64,000 bases of DNA from NCBI GenBank assembly GCA_046345315.1, contig JBKDKA010000197.1:1-64000 (forward strand), in the 5' to 3' direction. This stretch comes from F1-80-MAGs062 sp046345315 (GTDB lineage Bacteria; Planctomycetota; Planctomycetia; Planctomycetales; Planctomycetaceae). The notes under the pieces were generated by a model. The model saw only the letters and a list, made by a program, of their open reading frames with translations, was not told the origin of the DNA and did not search any database. Made by a program: the position numbers and the translations under genes. This document shows positions 27,565-36,429 of this stretch, in pieces (position 1 is the first letter of the stretch; every line of letters begins with the position of its first letter).

Positions 27565-28689
27565 TCAGGCAGCCCGAATTCCCGAGTCGGAATAGACCAT
27601 GGCAGAGCTGCGAAATCGAATTCGGCCGGGCCAGACGCCACGATGACCAGATTCCAGCCGAGTTCGCAGTTCCGTCAGCACGGACGATTCGTCCTGAAGA
27701 CCAAAGGGAAACTCCGCCAGCCACTGGCTGAACGAAGCAGGACGCGGACCAATGCCGGTGTATGGAAACTTTGACACACGACTGCTGAGATTGCCGAATT
27801 CCATCGACCCGGCGGAAGGAATACGACTGTCAATGATCCACTCCAGAATGATCGTTCTTCCGGAATTCATTCGATAGCTGTGGCTGCGTTCAAGAATCTC
27901 ATTGCGAACGGATTCGGCAGACTGCCCGATGTGGTATTCCAGTGATTCGCGGGCATAACGAATGGTATCGGTGGAAGTTATCTGTGTTGTCACCGATCGG
28001 TCCGTCAGATCGACATCGACGATTCGTCCTCCGAATGCGCCGCGTTCTTCCGGGCTGATTGCCTGAGGAGCTCCAGCCGTCATCCAGATTGCACCGTTGA
28101 TGGACATCACACGACCTTCCGAATCCGGGGTGATGCCGGGGACCGCGACATAACTGAGGCCGGACCGATGTTCATGCGGTCGTGCGTGCAGCGTTTCGCG
28201 CGACGACGCGACACTCAGTGTCAATGAGAAGCTGTCGGTCACAACGCCGGACGGCGGGACGACTCGCAGTTGTGGTTTGTCCGTGCCGGGCGAGAATGTC
28301 ACTTCCAGTCGTTCGGCAGTATTCAAAACCAGCGGACGGAATTCCGATGAACTCGAAAATCTCAGTGCAGGGGTGCTCCACTTCTCGGAGATCTCGTGCC
28401 CCAGGGCATCGGCCGTCATGACCACTGGAATTCCACTGCGTTCCAGTCTGACAAGCAGTGGAGTCAGCCACTGCATGGCGGCGTTCCAGTCTTCTGTTCG
28501 TTCAGTGATGCGACCAGAAATCAGAACGAAATGGCATTTTTCAGCGATCGCTGACTCCAGCATGCCAGCCACTGAACGACGAACGGCTCCTGCTGCCGTG
28601 TTCCGAAGCCATTCCGGACAATCGCAGAGCCCGGTAAGTGGTGACCCAAGCCGAAGATGATCTGTCTGAAGGAAACGAATCCCCGTCAT
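27565..28689 (-). CDS. YhaO-like phosphoesterase-fold protein lacking catalytic residues
   Basis: A 374-residue protein with strong GGGAGG five bases before the ATG at 28689. The N-terminus I-R-F-L-Q-T-D-H-L-R-L-G-S-P-L matches the start of SbcD/YhaO metallophosphoesterases (which have D-x-H-L-x-S-P), but the D-x-H pair is replaced by H11 and R13 when aligned on L-G-S-P. The second motif, normally G-D, reads S-G-R (R60), and the normal G-N-H-D reads T-A-D-A (92-95). The remaining C-terminal half has no clear G-H-x-H block. So the fold is probably kept while metal binding is lost. It is the first gene of the pair with the YhaN-like ATPase. Possible roles are a structural or DNA-binding subunit; a Mn-dependent nuclease is unlikely on these residues. 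Confidence 0.7.
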   Translation of the reverse strand: MTGIRFLQTDHLRLGSPLTGLCDCPEWLRNTAAGAVRRSVAGMLESAIAEKCHFVLISGRITERTEDWNAAMQWLTPLLVRLERSGIPVVMTADALGHEISEKWSTPALRFSSSSEFRPLVLNTAERLEVTFSPGTDKPQLRVVPPSGVVTDSFSLTLSVASSRETLHARPHEHRSGLSYVAVPGITPDSEGRVMSINGAIWMTAGAPQAISPEERGAFGGRIVDVDLTDRSVTTQITSTDTIRYARESLEYHIGQSAESVRNEILERSHSYRMNSGRTIILEWIIDSRIPSAGSMEFGNLSSRVSKFPYTGIGPRPASFSQWLAEFPFGLQDESSVLTELRTRLESGHRGVWPGRIRFRSSAMVYSDSGIRAA

Positions 28690-28891
28690 CAATGCCTCCC
28701 TGCATTGAAGAATCTTTGTTCCTCTGAACCTGCAATCCAGAAACCGTCCATGTGTTCAAGGACGTGAATCTAGCGGATCTGTAAAGTCTGAGCCAGAGCA
28801 TTTCGGCAGAAACTGCCGGTGATGGATGTCAGCTGGGGCATTGAGACCTGAGCCTGAGGACGGCCAGGTTGCCAAACCGTGAATCAGGGGG

Positions 28892-28919
28892 CGTCATTCC
28901 CGCGCAGGCGGGAATCCAG
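28892..28919. repeat. Short hairpin repeat (CGTCATTCCCGCGCAGGCGG type)
   Basis: CGTCATTCCCGCGCAGGCGG followed by GAATCCAG: an 8-base stem ATTCCCGC / GCGGGAAT with GCAG loop. The same sequence is a widespread interspersed repeat in many unrelated bacteria. It lies between two non-overlapping genes. Confidence 0.7.
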
Positions 28920-28987
28920 TCTTCCGGTGTGGACTCACGTCTGCACTGGGATGCCGCAAACTCCGTGTCTTTTGCTTTGGAAATTCA

Positions 28988-29950
28988 CTACCGTGGCGAC
29001 AACACCGCACCACCGACAACAATCAATGCGGCGATTCCCACAAGATAGGTTGTCAGCGAAGGGCCGTTAGCACCAGTCGAAAGACTGCTTCGCATCGAGT
29101 CAGCCGCCGCTCGATCCCAGTCAGAAACCGTCACGATGCTGGCCTGCACAGCAGAGCCGTCGGCTTCACAGACTTCGTCAATCTGAACTGACTCTGATGA
29201 AGCGACGTCGTTCATGGTGATCGCGGTGGTGACTGTCTCCAGAGAGAGCTCCGGCAGCAGAATCGCATCGCTTTCAGGCTTGCTGTGAGGCGGCTTGATT
29301 TTCTTCGTTTCTGTTGGGCTTAACTTCTCAAAAGCAACCACGTCAGACAGTTCTGGCGTCTGGCCTGAACTAAGTCCGCCACGTTCCACCATAGATTCCA
29401 TCGCTTTCTGCTTCTTGTCGATGGTTCCCGAATCCGGATCGTGCGGACTCAGTTCTTCGGTTTCTTCTGAAGCAGGATCTTCTTCTGTCACTGCCTTCCG
29501 ATGGCTTTGCTGTCGGCTGTTCTTTTCAGAGCCTGGTGCTGCTTCGCGCTCTCCAGGACTTTCAGTTTGCAGAGTCGGCTCCTGTTGTCGTTTTATCGGA
29601 GCCCTGGATTCATGACGAAGTGGAGGTTCTGAAGAGGTTTTCTTCTCTGATGAAACTCCGCTGGAGTCAGACGCCTCTTGTGGGATGGCTGATTTATCTT
29701 CGACGGCCGATTTCTTGTGGCCTTCGTTGTGTAAATCGTGAGACCCGAACTCGGATCGCCAGAGTCGGGCATCAAGGCCGCGTCCGGTCGGATGAGGCGA
29801 CATCGACTGAGGTTGATAGCTGCTGATCGCCTGACCTTTTGATGCAGCTGCAATGCACATCAACGACACCGTCAGAAACGACACCGTCAGAAGGTTTAAC
29901 GGGAAACCCTTGATCAGCAGACGATCTCCGGAAAAGATCTGGTCAGCCAT
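28988..29950 (-). CDS. Secreted Ser/Glu-rich protein with C-terminal membrane segment
   Basis: A 320-residue frame starting at ATG 29950. An N-terminal hydrophobic segment (about residues 17-39, A-A-A-S-K after it) resembles a signal peptide. The body is highly charged, Ser/Glu/Lys/Pro-rich and probably disordered. The last 25 residues form a hydrophobic helix (L-V-G-I-A-A-L-I-V-V-G-G-A-V-L) ending S-P-R, so the protein may be anchored at its C-terminus. No domain recognised. The helix followed by a short basic end superficially recalls sorting-signal tails, but no sorting motif is visible. Confidence 0.65.
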   Translation of the reverse strand: MADQIFSGDRLLIKGFPLNLLTVSFLTVSLMCIAAASKGQAISSYQPQSMSPHPTGRGLDARLWRSEFGSHDLHNEGHKKSAVEDKSAIPQEASDSSGVSSEKKTSSEPPLRHESRAPIKRQQEPTLQTESPGEREAAPGSEKNSRQQSHRKAVTEEDPASEETEELSPHDPDSGTIDKKQKAMESMVERGGLSSGQTPELSDVVAFEKLSPTETKKIKPPHSKPESDAILLPELSLETVTTAITMNDVASSESVQIDEVCEADGSAVQASIVTVSDWDRAAADSMRSSLSTGANGPSLTTYLVGIAALIVVGGAVLSPR

Positions 29951-30863
29951 AAAGCACCTTATTTCATCAGGCGTGGGTTGCATCAGCCATCGTTTTTTCG
30001 GGACGAACAAAGTGTTGGTCGGCAGTGTTTGAATTGCCGTAGTGCGACGTCAGGACTCACACCTGTCGATTCTTGTCTTTCCGGAAGGCGCGGGAACGAC
30101 GAAACGCAAGATCAAGCGTTGACGACGCAATCGTTTCAATGACATGAACTGGCAACAATGTCAGGGTGCACTTGTCATACCGAAGTTCGTTATGGAGGCA
30201 TCAAGGCCGGCTCGAGAAATGCATTTCTGATTCACGCGGAACCTGGGATTCGGGCGTTCCTCGCGGAATTCTGTAGGTTTTTTGAGCTCGGACCACCAGA
30301 AACGAACGCCGGGACTGAACGTGGGACTGACCTGAAGTTGTCAAAGAAACTGAACAGAAAGCTCAGCAATCGAATCCGAAAACGGTTCGGATGATTCGAG
30401 AAATCATCATTGAGTGCTTCGAATGTTGACAAGAGGCAGCAGGGGCGTTTTGAGGACAATTCCTCAAGGTTGCAAGGATCCTTCCTCTCCGTATTGCTAT
30501 TCTGTTCCGGGATCGGTAGATTTCTGGCGTCGGAATCAAGCGAAGGCCGGAAACAGCCGACGTCACTTCTGATGGTGTGAGCACAGTGTGATTCTCAGTG
30601 TTCTCGTAACAGGTATTCTGGTAACAGGTCTCTGGGTTTACTGCTTCTTCTGTTTCAGTATTGCTCGTTGACAGTTGTGTGCCGTCGAAGTCTGATCGGG
30701 CCTTGAGTTCTTCTGCAGCGTCCGCCTCCTGAAAGAAAGCGTTCCGGTGCCTTATCGCTGACAGCGACAGGACGAAGAACGTTTTCATGAAATGGTGTTC
30801 TAACGGCTGCCGTTGGGGCAGCGATTTGGTGTTTGGGGAGCTGCCAAGCTCAGGGTTTCAGTG
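29951..30863. other. Long intergenic region upstream of the RRM gene
   Basis: About 900 bases between the minus-strand hypothetical gene and the RNA-binding protein gene. Several short frames exist on both strands (the longest about 140 codons, minus, 30363-30788), none with a convincing start or composition. A short direct repeat GGTAACAGGT-like occurs twice near 30605-30632, and a GGCTGCCG / GGGCAGC hairpin lies near 30808-30830, shortly before the RRM start. The length suggests a long untranslated leader for the RNA-binding protein. Confidence 0.4.
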
Positions 30864-31208
30864 ATGAGTAAGAACATTTTTGTTGGTAGTCTCGCGTGGG
30901 CGACGACGTCAGAAGGTCTGGAACAGGCTTTCAGCCAGTATGGCGTAGTCACTTCCGCAAAGGTCATCAGTGACCGAGACACGGGCCGATCCAAGGGATT
31001 TGGATTTGTGGAAATGGAGACGGGTGGCGATGAAGCCATTCGCGCTCTCAATGGATCTGATCTCGATGGTCGGCAGATCGTCGTCAACGAGGCTCGTCCT
31101 CGTGAAGGCGGCGGTGGTGGCGGCGGTGGCGGTGGCCGAGGCGGCTACGGTGGCGGTGGCGGCGGTGGCCGCGGCGGCTACGGTGGTGGCGGACGAGACC
31201 GATACTAA
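30864..31208 (+). CDS. RRM RNA-binding protein with glycine-rich tail
   Basis: A 114-residue protein of the bacterial Gly-rich RRM type known from cyanobacteria and planctomycetes. ATG at 30864 gives M-S-K-N-I-F-V-G-S-L-A-W, where I-F-V-G-S-L is RNP2; R-S-K-G-F-G-F-V-E-M is RNP1 (about residues 41-50). After the RRM (about 3-80) comes a tail of two R-G-G-Y-G-G repeats inside Gly runs, ending R-D-R-Y. Such proteins bind RNA and may be cold-responsive; here regulation is inferred only from the long leader. A strong hairpin follows downstream. The gene upstream start (30813) is longer but adds only unlike sequence. Confidence 0.93.
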   Translation: MSKNIFVGSLAWATTSEGLEQAFSQYGVVTSAKVISDRDTGRSKGFGFVEMETGGDEAIRALNGSDLDGRQIVVNEARPREGGGGGGGGGGRGGYGGGGGGGRGGYGGGGRDRY

Positions 31209-31281
31209 GAAACGGGACGATAGCGTCTCAACAGCAGTTCCCCGGGTCAATTTGCACCAGTGAATCAACCCAAGGATCATC

Positions 31282-31318
31282 CAATGGCCGGCACGAAAGT
31301 GCCGGCCATTGTTATTGG
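31282..31318 (+). terminator. Hairpin after the RRM gene
   Basis: A perfect 13-base stem CAATGGCCGGCAC / GTGCCGGCCATTG with GAAA loop, followed by TTATTGG. The T-run is weak, but position after the RRM stop fits a terminator or a stabilising 3' hairpin. Confidence 0.7.
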
Positions 31319-31513
31319 TAAACTGCCGGTTTCTTTGGTTCTTCCAGTCGAAATGTTGCGAGTACTGTTCTGGTCTTTGTCTGGTGCTCTGTCGACGATC
31401 CATTGATCGTGTGGCACTAGCGATGCCGGTGCTGCTGGTTCAAGAACACTGGCATAGCCAGTGGCACACAAGAACCATCTTTTGTTTTCCATCAATTCAT
31501 GACTGACAATGCA
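31319..31513. other. Intergenic region
   Basis: Convergent gap between the RRM gene terminator and the Mla-like transporter gene. No ORF or structure recognised. Confidence 0.35.
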
Positions 31514-33268
31514 CTACGTCGGTGCCTGGAACTCGAGCAGAGAAAACGCAAAGTGGACCGCAAGGGTGAATAGAGTCGCCCAGAGAATCGTCTGCGTGAC
31601 GCCTCGACTGATATCCGGACCAGACTGCTTTGGCGATATTCCGCAGCGCCATGAAATCAGCGCAATACCGACTCCACAGGTCAGAAGCTTCAGTATCAGC
31701 CAGTCGGTTCCTTCATAAAAGAAGCTGTCTGATTGTTTGAGATATCGGTGAAAGTGAGCATCCCAGAACGCAATTCCGGCGTCCTGATGAGTCAGAAGAA
31801 ACGCAGAGGCAGCAGTAACCGATGCGACCGCATAGCTCAGAAGTGAAAGCAGTGGAGTTCCGATCAGAAAAGCGTAGAGAATCGGAGTCCGAAGAATCCG
31901 CTCCGGAACCACACCGATCGTCTTCATCGCATCCAGTTGATTTCCATACACTTTGCTTCCGACGTCCGCAGCCACGGCCGCTCCCGAACGAGCTGAAATC
32001 AGGATGGTGGACAGGATCGGCACCAGAAACCGGAACAGCGAGAAGCCGGTGGCGTGAAGCAGGTTCTCCGTCAGAAGCGGTTCCGTGAACTGACGAAACG
32101 GCAGGTATCGAAAGATAAAGTCCTGTGCCACGAACCCGATGATCATGCCCGACACTGCGATGTACGCACACGCGGATGGTCCGGCAACAAGGGTGAGATA
32201 GTGCCGAGTGTATCGCAATCCCCAGCGAACACTTCTCCAGAGCGGAAGCAGCGCCCACGGTAACAGCGCAAGCTCTTCAATCGTTTGACCAGTTGCTGTT
32301 GCGATTCTCTTCAGAACAGTGATTGCGACTTTGCCGAATGATGGTGGATCGGCCGCCTTTGCTGTGGTTACTGGTGGTGGATCGCCAAGGAGCTCCCCGA
32401 GGCGATGCCATTCACTCCGAGGAATGTCTGTAAGAGTTCGGGCCAGATGATCGAAGAGGATGATTCTTCCGGCAATCTTCTGAAGCGATTCATAATCGTG
32501 AGTCACGATGATGGAGGTTCGCTGATGTCGCTGCTGCGTCTGCTGAATCAGCTGCGCGACATGTCGCGCTGTCCGGACATCCAGCCCGGACGTTGGTTCA
32601 TCGTAGAGGATGACGTCTGCGTTCGTGGCGATTGCGCGGGCAATCGCGAGCCGCTGTCGTTGACCGCCGCTGAGCACCGCCGTCGGACGATCCGTTGGAA
32701 CACCCAGCTCCTGCAGCAGTTCAGCGGCATTCGGTACTTCTGTTCGGTTCGACCTGAGATTCTGGTTTCGTGACTGATGGTGACGATGAGTATGGTCGAT
32801 CGCCATCCGGACGTTCTGAAGAGGCGTCAGCTCATCAAGGAGTGCAAAGTTCTGAAACACGACAGCAACCTGTTGTGAAGCCTCAGAATGAGAGGCCTGA
32901 TCATGATCTGCACCGCTGTTGAGGCGTCCGTCAGACGTCGATGCATCAGCAGCTCTGTCGGAACGGGCGTGCCTCAGAAAGCGAATTGAACCGTCATAAC
33001 GAATTGTCTCTCCGGCTGGACTGATCAGTCCGGCGAGGATTCGAAGCAGAATCGATTTGCCGACGCCGCTGCATCCGAGAATCAGTGTGATGTCCGACGA
33101 CTCAAAAACCGTACTGGCATCGTCCAGGAGACATCGGTCACCCACCTGCACAGTCAGGTTGCTGATTTCAATTCGTGTTCCGGGCGCCTGCTCCGCTGAA
33201 ACTCGCGTCCCGACAGTTGGGTCGCTGGAGTCATGTTTCGATGCTGAGCGATCAGGCGATTCAGCCAT
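31514..33268 (-). CDS. Fused ABC ATPase-permease, Mla-type (MlaF-MlaE fusion)
   Basis: A single 584-residue protein joining two usually separate subunits of a lipid-transport ABC system. The N-terminal half has I-S-N-L-T-V, Walker A G-C-S-G-V-G-K-S, Q-loop V-F-Q-N-F-A-L, signature L-S-G-G-Q-R-Q-R-L-A-I-A-R-A and Walker B V-I-L-Y-D-E-P-T-S-G-L-D. It includes a His/Asp/Ser-rich insert between Walker A and the Q-loop (about 115-150). The C-terminal half (from about 330) is an MlaE/YrbE permease: several membrane helices, G-S-K-V-Y-G-N-Q-L-D-A-M-K-T-I-G-V-V-P and the conserved R-T-P-I-L-Y-A-F-L. MlaE-type permeases normally work with MCE proteins. The gene follows a membrane-anchored protein on the same strand. 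The start ATG at 33268 lies inside a 16-base tandem duplication; a longer frame with TTG at 33424 abuts the upstream stop. Confidence 0.88.
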   Translation of the reverse strand: MAESPDRSASKHDSSDPTVGTRVSAEQAPGTRIEISNLTVQVGDRCLLDDASTVFESSDITLILGCSGVGKSILLRILAGLISPAGETIRYDGSIRFLRHARSDRAADASTSDGRLNSGADHDQASHSEASQQVAVVFQNFALLDELTPLQNVRMAIDHTHRHHQSRNQNLRSNRTEVPNAAELLQELGVPTDRPTAVLSGGQRQRLAIARAIATNADVILYDEPTSGLDVRTARHVAQLIQQTQQRHQRTSIIVTHDYESLQKIAGRIILFDHLARTLTDIPRSEWHRLGELLGDPPPVTTAKAADPPSFGKVAITVLKRIATATGQTIEELALLPWALLPLWRSVRWGLRYTRHYLTLVAGPSACAYIAVSGMIIGFVAQDFIFRYLPFRQFTEPLLTENLLHATGFSLFRFLVPILSTILISARSGAAVAADVGSKVYGNQLDAMKTIGVVPERILRTPILYAFLIGTPLLSLLSYAVASVTAASAFLLTHQDAGIAFWDAHFHRYLKQSDSFFYEGTDWLILKLLTCGVGIALISWRCGISPKQSGPDISRGVTQTILWATLFTLAVHFAFSLLEFQAPT

Positions 33269-33298
33269 AAAGAGTACCGAATATAAAGAGTACCGAAT
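33267..33298. repeat. 16-base tandem duplication at transporter start
   Basis: ATAAAGAGTACCGAAT is present twice in tandem. On the coding strand the second unit supplies the first bases of the ATG. Unit length is not a multiple of three. Confidence 0.8.
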
Positions 33299-33420
33299 TC
33301 TGTCAGAATCAATGTGACCAGACGTTGGCAGGAAAGACCGCAGGTGAGATTCAGTAGCCAGTGATTGTTGACGGACGGATGGAATGGATCGTGCTATCCT
33401 GGCGGTGACGCAGAGAAAGC

Positions 33421-34803
33421 TCAAGGCAGTTCCGAGAGTGGACTGGGGGCGGCCGTTTCAAACTGGATGGGAAACGACATCGGCTCCGAGGCCAGTTCGA
33501 TAGTCACGGAATCATTCTGGTTTCCTGAGTGACTTTTCTCTGTCGCTGCGATTTCGGATTTACCGGCGGGCTTCAGAATGAGCCACTGTCGGTCCTTGAG
33601 CAGAATCTGAGCTCGCAGAACGCGTGCAAATTCCGGAGAGATTCCCCCGTCTCGGGAACCGAAGAGCAGGTCGCCGATTTGTCTCACGGCTGGTTCGAAT
33701 CGCATCGACGCTTCTCGAATGGCAGCCTGCGGACCATCGGAACTCCAGTACTCCATCATTGATGCACGAAGCTGTTGATTTTCAACGACGGCTTCACGAA
33801 GCACATTCCAGACGATACTGTGAAACTCCGGGTCCTGAGCAACCTGCCGCAGGCTGGCGCGAACAGTCTCACTGACGGCCGGATCGCGAGCTACGCGGGA
33901 CAGAACTCGTTCGATCACGTCCACGAACTCTTCGGAATGCATTCGGATTTCCGGCATCGCTTCCTCTTCGAGAAAACGATTGAATTCCTTCTGAACTGCA
34001 TTTCGCTCCGGCAAGGGGGACACGTCGTAAAAATAACGCCATGTGAACGACCAGAGCGACACACGTTCCCAGAGTTTCTGCCCGATGAGCGTCGCTAGAG
34101 GCCTTCCCTCATCTTCGACAATCGGCAGAATGTTGTCACGCACGAGCGGAAGAAGCTGCTCGCGAACCATCTCAATTCGGTATCGATCTCCCAGTCGGCT
34201 GAATTCATTTCGATGACGCTCGATCACGGCAGGCAGTTCGCCTTCGATCGCCGCAACAGCTCGCTGGATCGACTGCTGCACAACGGGGACCATACTTCGA
34301 AGAATCTCTTCCTGGTGTGTCTTCCATTCCTGTTCCATGAGATTCTGGATTTCCCGACGTCGTCCCTCCGGAAGCATCGTGCGAATTACCCAGTCGAGTG
34401 ATTCGGGTGTCCAGTGATACTCGAGGACGAATTCTCCGCCTGTCTCCGCGATGGCACGGTCATAAATTGTGAGCCGGAATGAATCGCTCAGCAGATTCGG
34501 CGGCCCTTGATTGTCGGAATCCGACGAAAACGGCGGGCGACGAATCCCTCGGACCATGCCGACCTGCCGAAACTTCCCGGGCGAAATCTCCATCAGAATC
34601 GGGTCACCATCCAGGAGAAGAATGCGCTGACCACTTCGTGCGCGGACGTCAGTCCGAAGTCCCAGAGTCCATTCACTCACGTCGCTGGTGAGACGGCCAA
34701 TCGAATACGAATCCGGCCCGATGTCTCGTCGGATTGCTGTCCACGCGGCAGCGCCGCAGAGAACCCAGAATGTGATGCCAAGAATCAGTCTGCGCTGGAT
34801 CAT
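33421..34803 (-). CDS. Membrane-anchored protein partner of Mla-like transporter
   Basis: A 460-residue protein with one N-terminal hydrophobic helix (about residues 6-22, L-G-I-T-F-W-V-L-C-G-A-A-A-W) and a large periplasmic part. The start of the soluble part, V-R-A-R-S-G-Q-R-I-L-L-L-D-G-D-P-I-L-M, might take the place of an MCE/MlaD domain, but I see no clear MCE sequence. The middle is helical and heptad-rich (about 150-390), the C-terminal 60 residues appear beta-rich and polar. It ends just upstream of the fused MlaF-MlaE gene. By position it is the expected third component of that lipid transporter; this is inference. Confidence 0.65.
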   Translation of the reverse strand: MIQRRLILGITFWVLCGAAAWTAIRRDIGPDSYSIGRLTSDVSEWTLGLRTDVRARSGQRILLLDGDPILMEISPGKFRQVGMVRGIRRPPFSSDSDNQGPPNLLSDSFRLTIYDRAIAETGGEFVLEYHWTPESLDWVIRTMLPEGRRREIQNLMEQEWKTHQEEILRSMVPVVQQSIQRAVAAIEGELPAVIERHRNEFSRLGDRYRIEMVREQLLPLVRDNILPIVEDEGRPLATLIGQKLWERVSLWSFTWRYFYDVSPLPERNAVQKEFNRFLEEEAMPEIRMHSEEFVDVIERVLSRVARDPAVSETVRASLRQVAQDPEFHSIVWNVLREAVVENQQLRASMMEYWSSDGPQAAIREASMRFEPAVRQIGDLLFGSRDGGISPEFARVLRAQILLKDRQWLILKPAGKSEIAATEKSHSGNQNDSVTIELASEPMSFPIQFETAAPSPLSELP

Positions 34804-34904
34804 TCTTCAGTTTCCATGCGATCCGGAGATATGTATTCCGATGCTGATTCCCTCACGACGCAGCCTGTCAGTGACTCTGTAAAATGTGAGGGCACTGTAA
34901 ACTC

Positions 34905-35825
34905 TCAGTTGCTCTGAGACAGATGCTGGTCAAACCAGTCTGCAAATCGAGGAATGTCCAGAATCATCGTCGGCCATCCATGTGACTTTCCCGGGCGTAT
35001 TTCCAGCCGGACCTGCTTTCCGATACGAGCTGCCTCATCTCGAAAGCGAATGGACTGGTCTGCCGGCACAAGTGTATCCGCATCCCCGTGAATGATGAAC
35101 GTCGGAGGCAGTGCGTCAGAGAGATGATAAATCGGCGACAGTTCGCGACCGAGAATTTTCCATTCATCCATGTTCTCAGCACGCGGACCGAATCCCTTTC
35201 GAAAGCTCTTCGGAGGTCCTCCATCTCCCGGGTTCTCTGTCGAATCTCCGAGATTCAGCAGATCTGTCGGAGGATAGAAAATTGCGACACACTGAACCTC
35301 GCTCGACTCTCGGTCAATCGGATCCTCCGCGGTCGGGTCTCCCGGCTTGCCCGTTGTGGCCAGCATCAGGGAAAGATGTCCACCGGAACTGCCGCCAATA
35401 ACCCCGAATCGATGCTTGTCGACTCCATAGTCTTTCGAATGAAGCCGAATGAATCGAGTTGCTCGATGCATATCGGCGACGATGTCACTGATGGTGCATT
35501 CAGGCTGTGAGATATGACGAATCGCAAATACGGTGTAACCGCGGCGAAGAAACGGAGCAAACAGAAACGGACGAACGGAACCCGGTCCGGATTTCCATCC
35601 ACCGCTCACCATCATCAGCACTGCGGCACCGTTCTGTTGTGGAGGTGTGAAGACATCCATGGAAACGGGCTGTCCGTTTCGTTCGCCATAGACCACACTC
35701 GACGTCAGCTGGTGTGGGGACTTGAACCACCACCAGTAAACAGCAAACCCGGCAATCGCCAGTGCAGTCAGCGTCAGCCCGGAAATGATGAAGAACCGTT
35801 TGAAGAACTTCCGCCAACGACTCAT
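34905..35825 (-). CDS. Alpha/beta hydrolase with N-terminal membrane anchor
   Basis: A carboxylesterase-like alpha/beta hydrolase. From ATG 35825 (M-S-R-W-R-K-F-F-K-R-F), a basic start and a hydrophobic helix (about residues 13-33) anchor the protein outside the cytoplasm. The oxyanion region has M-V-S-G-G-W, the nucleophile elbow G-G-S-S-G-G-H, the acid is in H-G-D-A-D-T-L-V-P and the His in K-S-H-G-W. All three catalytic residues are present. Typical of the BD-FAE/prolyl-oligopeptidase-like hydrolases; substrate unknown. Confidence 0.88.
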   Translation of the reverse strand: MSRWRKFFKRFFIISGLTLTALAIAGFAVYWWWFKSPHQLTSSVVYGERNGQPVSMDVFTPPQQNGAAVLMMVSGGWKSGPGSVRPFLFAPFLRRGYTVFAIRHISQPECTISDIVADMHRATRFIRLHSKDYGVDKHRFGVIGGSSGGHLSLMLATTGKPGDPTAEDPIDRESSEVQCVAIFYPPTDLLNLGDSTENPGDGGPPKSFRKGFGPRAENMDEWKILGRELSPIYHLSDALPPTFIIHGDADTLVPADQSIRFRDEAARIGKQVRLEIRPGKSHGWPTMILDIPRFADWFDQHLSQSN

Positions 35826-36429
35826 GGTGATCCTCATGCCCTGTCCGACGTGTTCATGAAACTTCCGCAAACGGAAAAGGGTTCCGCACAGATTCCTGCC
35901 CTGAAACTTCGCTTTCAGCCTGAATCATAACTCGAAGTATGAATCCGGTGACACCTGGAGTGTTTCGCTGCATCGTCAAGCTACCTGGCGAGATATGGCT
36001 GCAGGGGAATCACTTCCGGAAAAAAATGGCTCAGACAGCAGCGCCGGAACTTTCGTTTTCTGCACAAAGATGCCTTAAACGGCATCAGCCAATACACTTA
36101 CGGCAGACAGAGTCGGCGTTTTCGACGCGGCTCGGTCCAGATCGGATCTCGCAGCAATGAAGTGATTTCCAGAACTGGGGGGCACTGGGGCGACGTCGAA
36201 ACAGTAATGACGAAAAAATCCGAATGTCTGTCAAAACGCAGACCGGCGAGCAACAAATCCCTGATTGAGAGCGTTCCGCCGTTGTCGTTGGTGTGTCAAA
36301 CGAATAAATTAAGCGGAAACTTGATGTTCATTGAGACGGCAGGCCCGCCACAGACCGGCGGAATGCTCATCTCGACGTTTATTCGATGACGTTGCAGCGT
36401 CCGTCGACAGAAAACTCCGAAAGCTCTTC
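35826..36429. other. Divergent intergenic region upstream of ilvN
   Basis: About 600 bases between the alpha/beta hydrolase gene (minus) and ilvN (plus). Short frames only, none convincing. No clear leader peptide, T-box or terminator hairpin was recognised ahead of ilvN. Confidence 0.35.

Noticed and set aside
30363..30788. A 141-codon minus-strand frame with an M-K-T-F-F start
   Set aside because: It lies in an apparent leader region, contains short direct repeats and has no family or ribosome binding site; kept only as part of the intergenic note.
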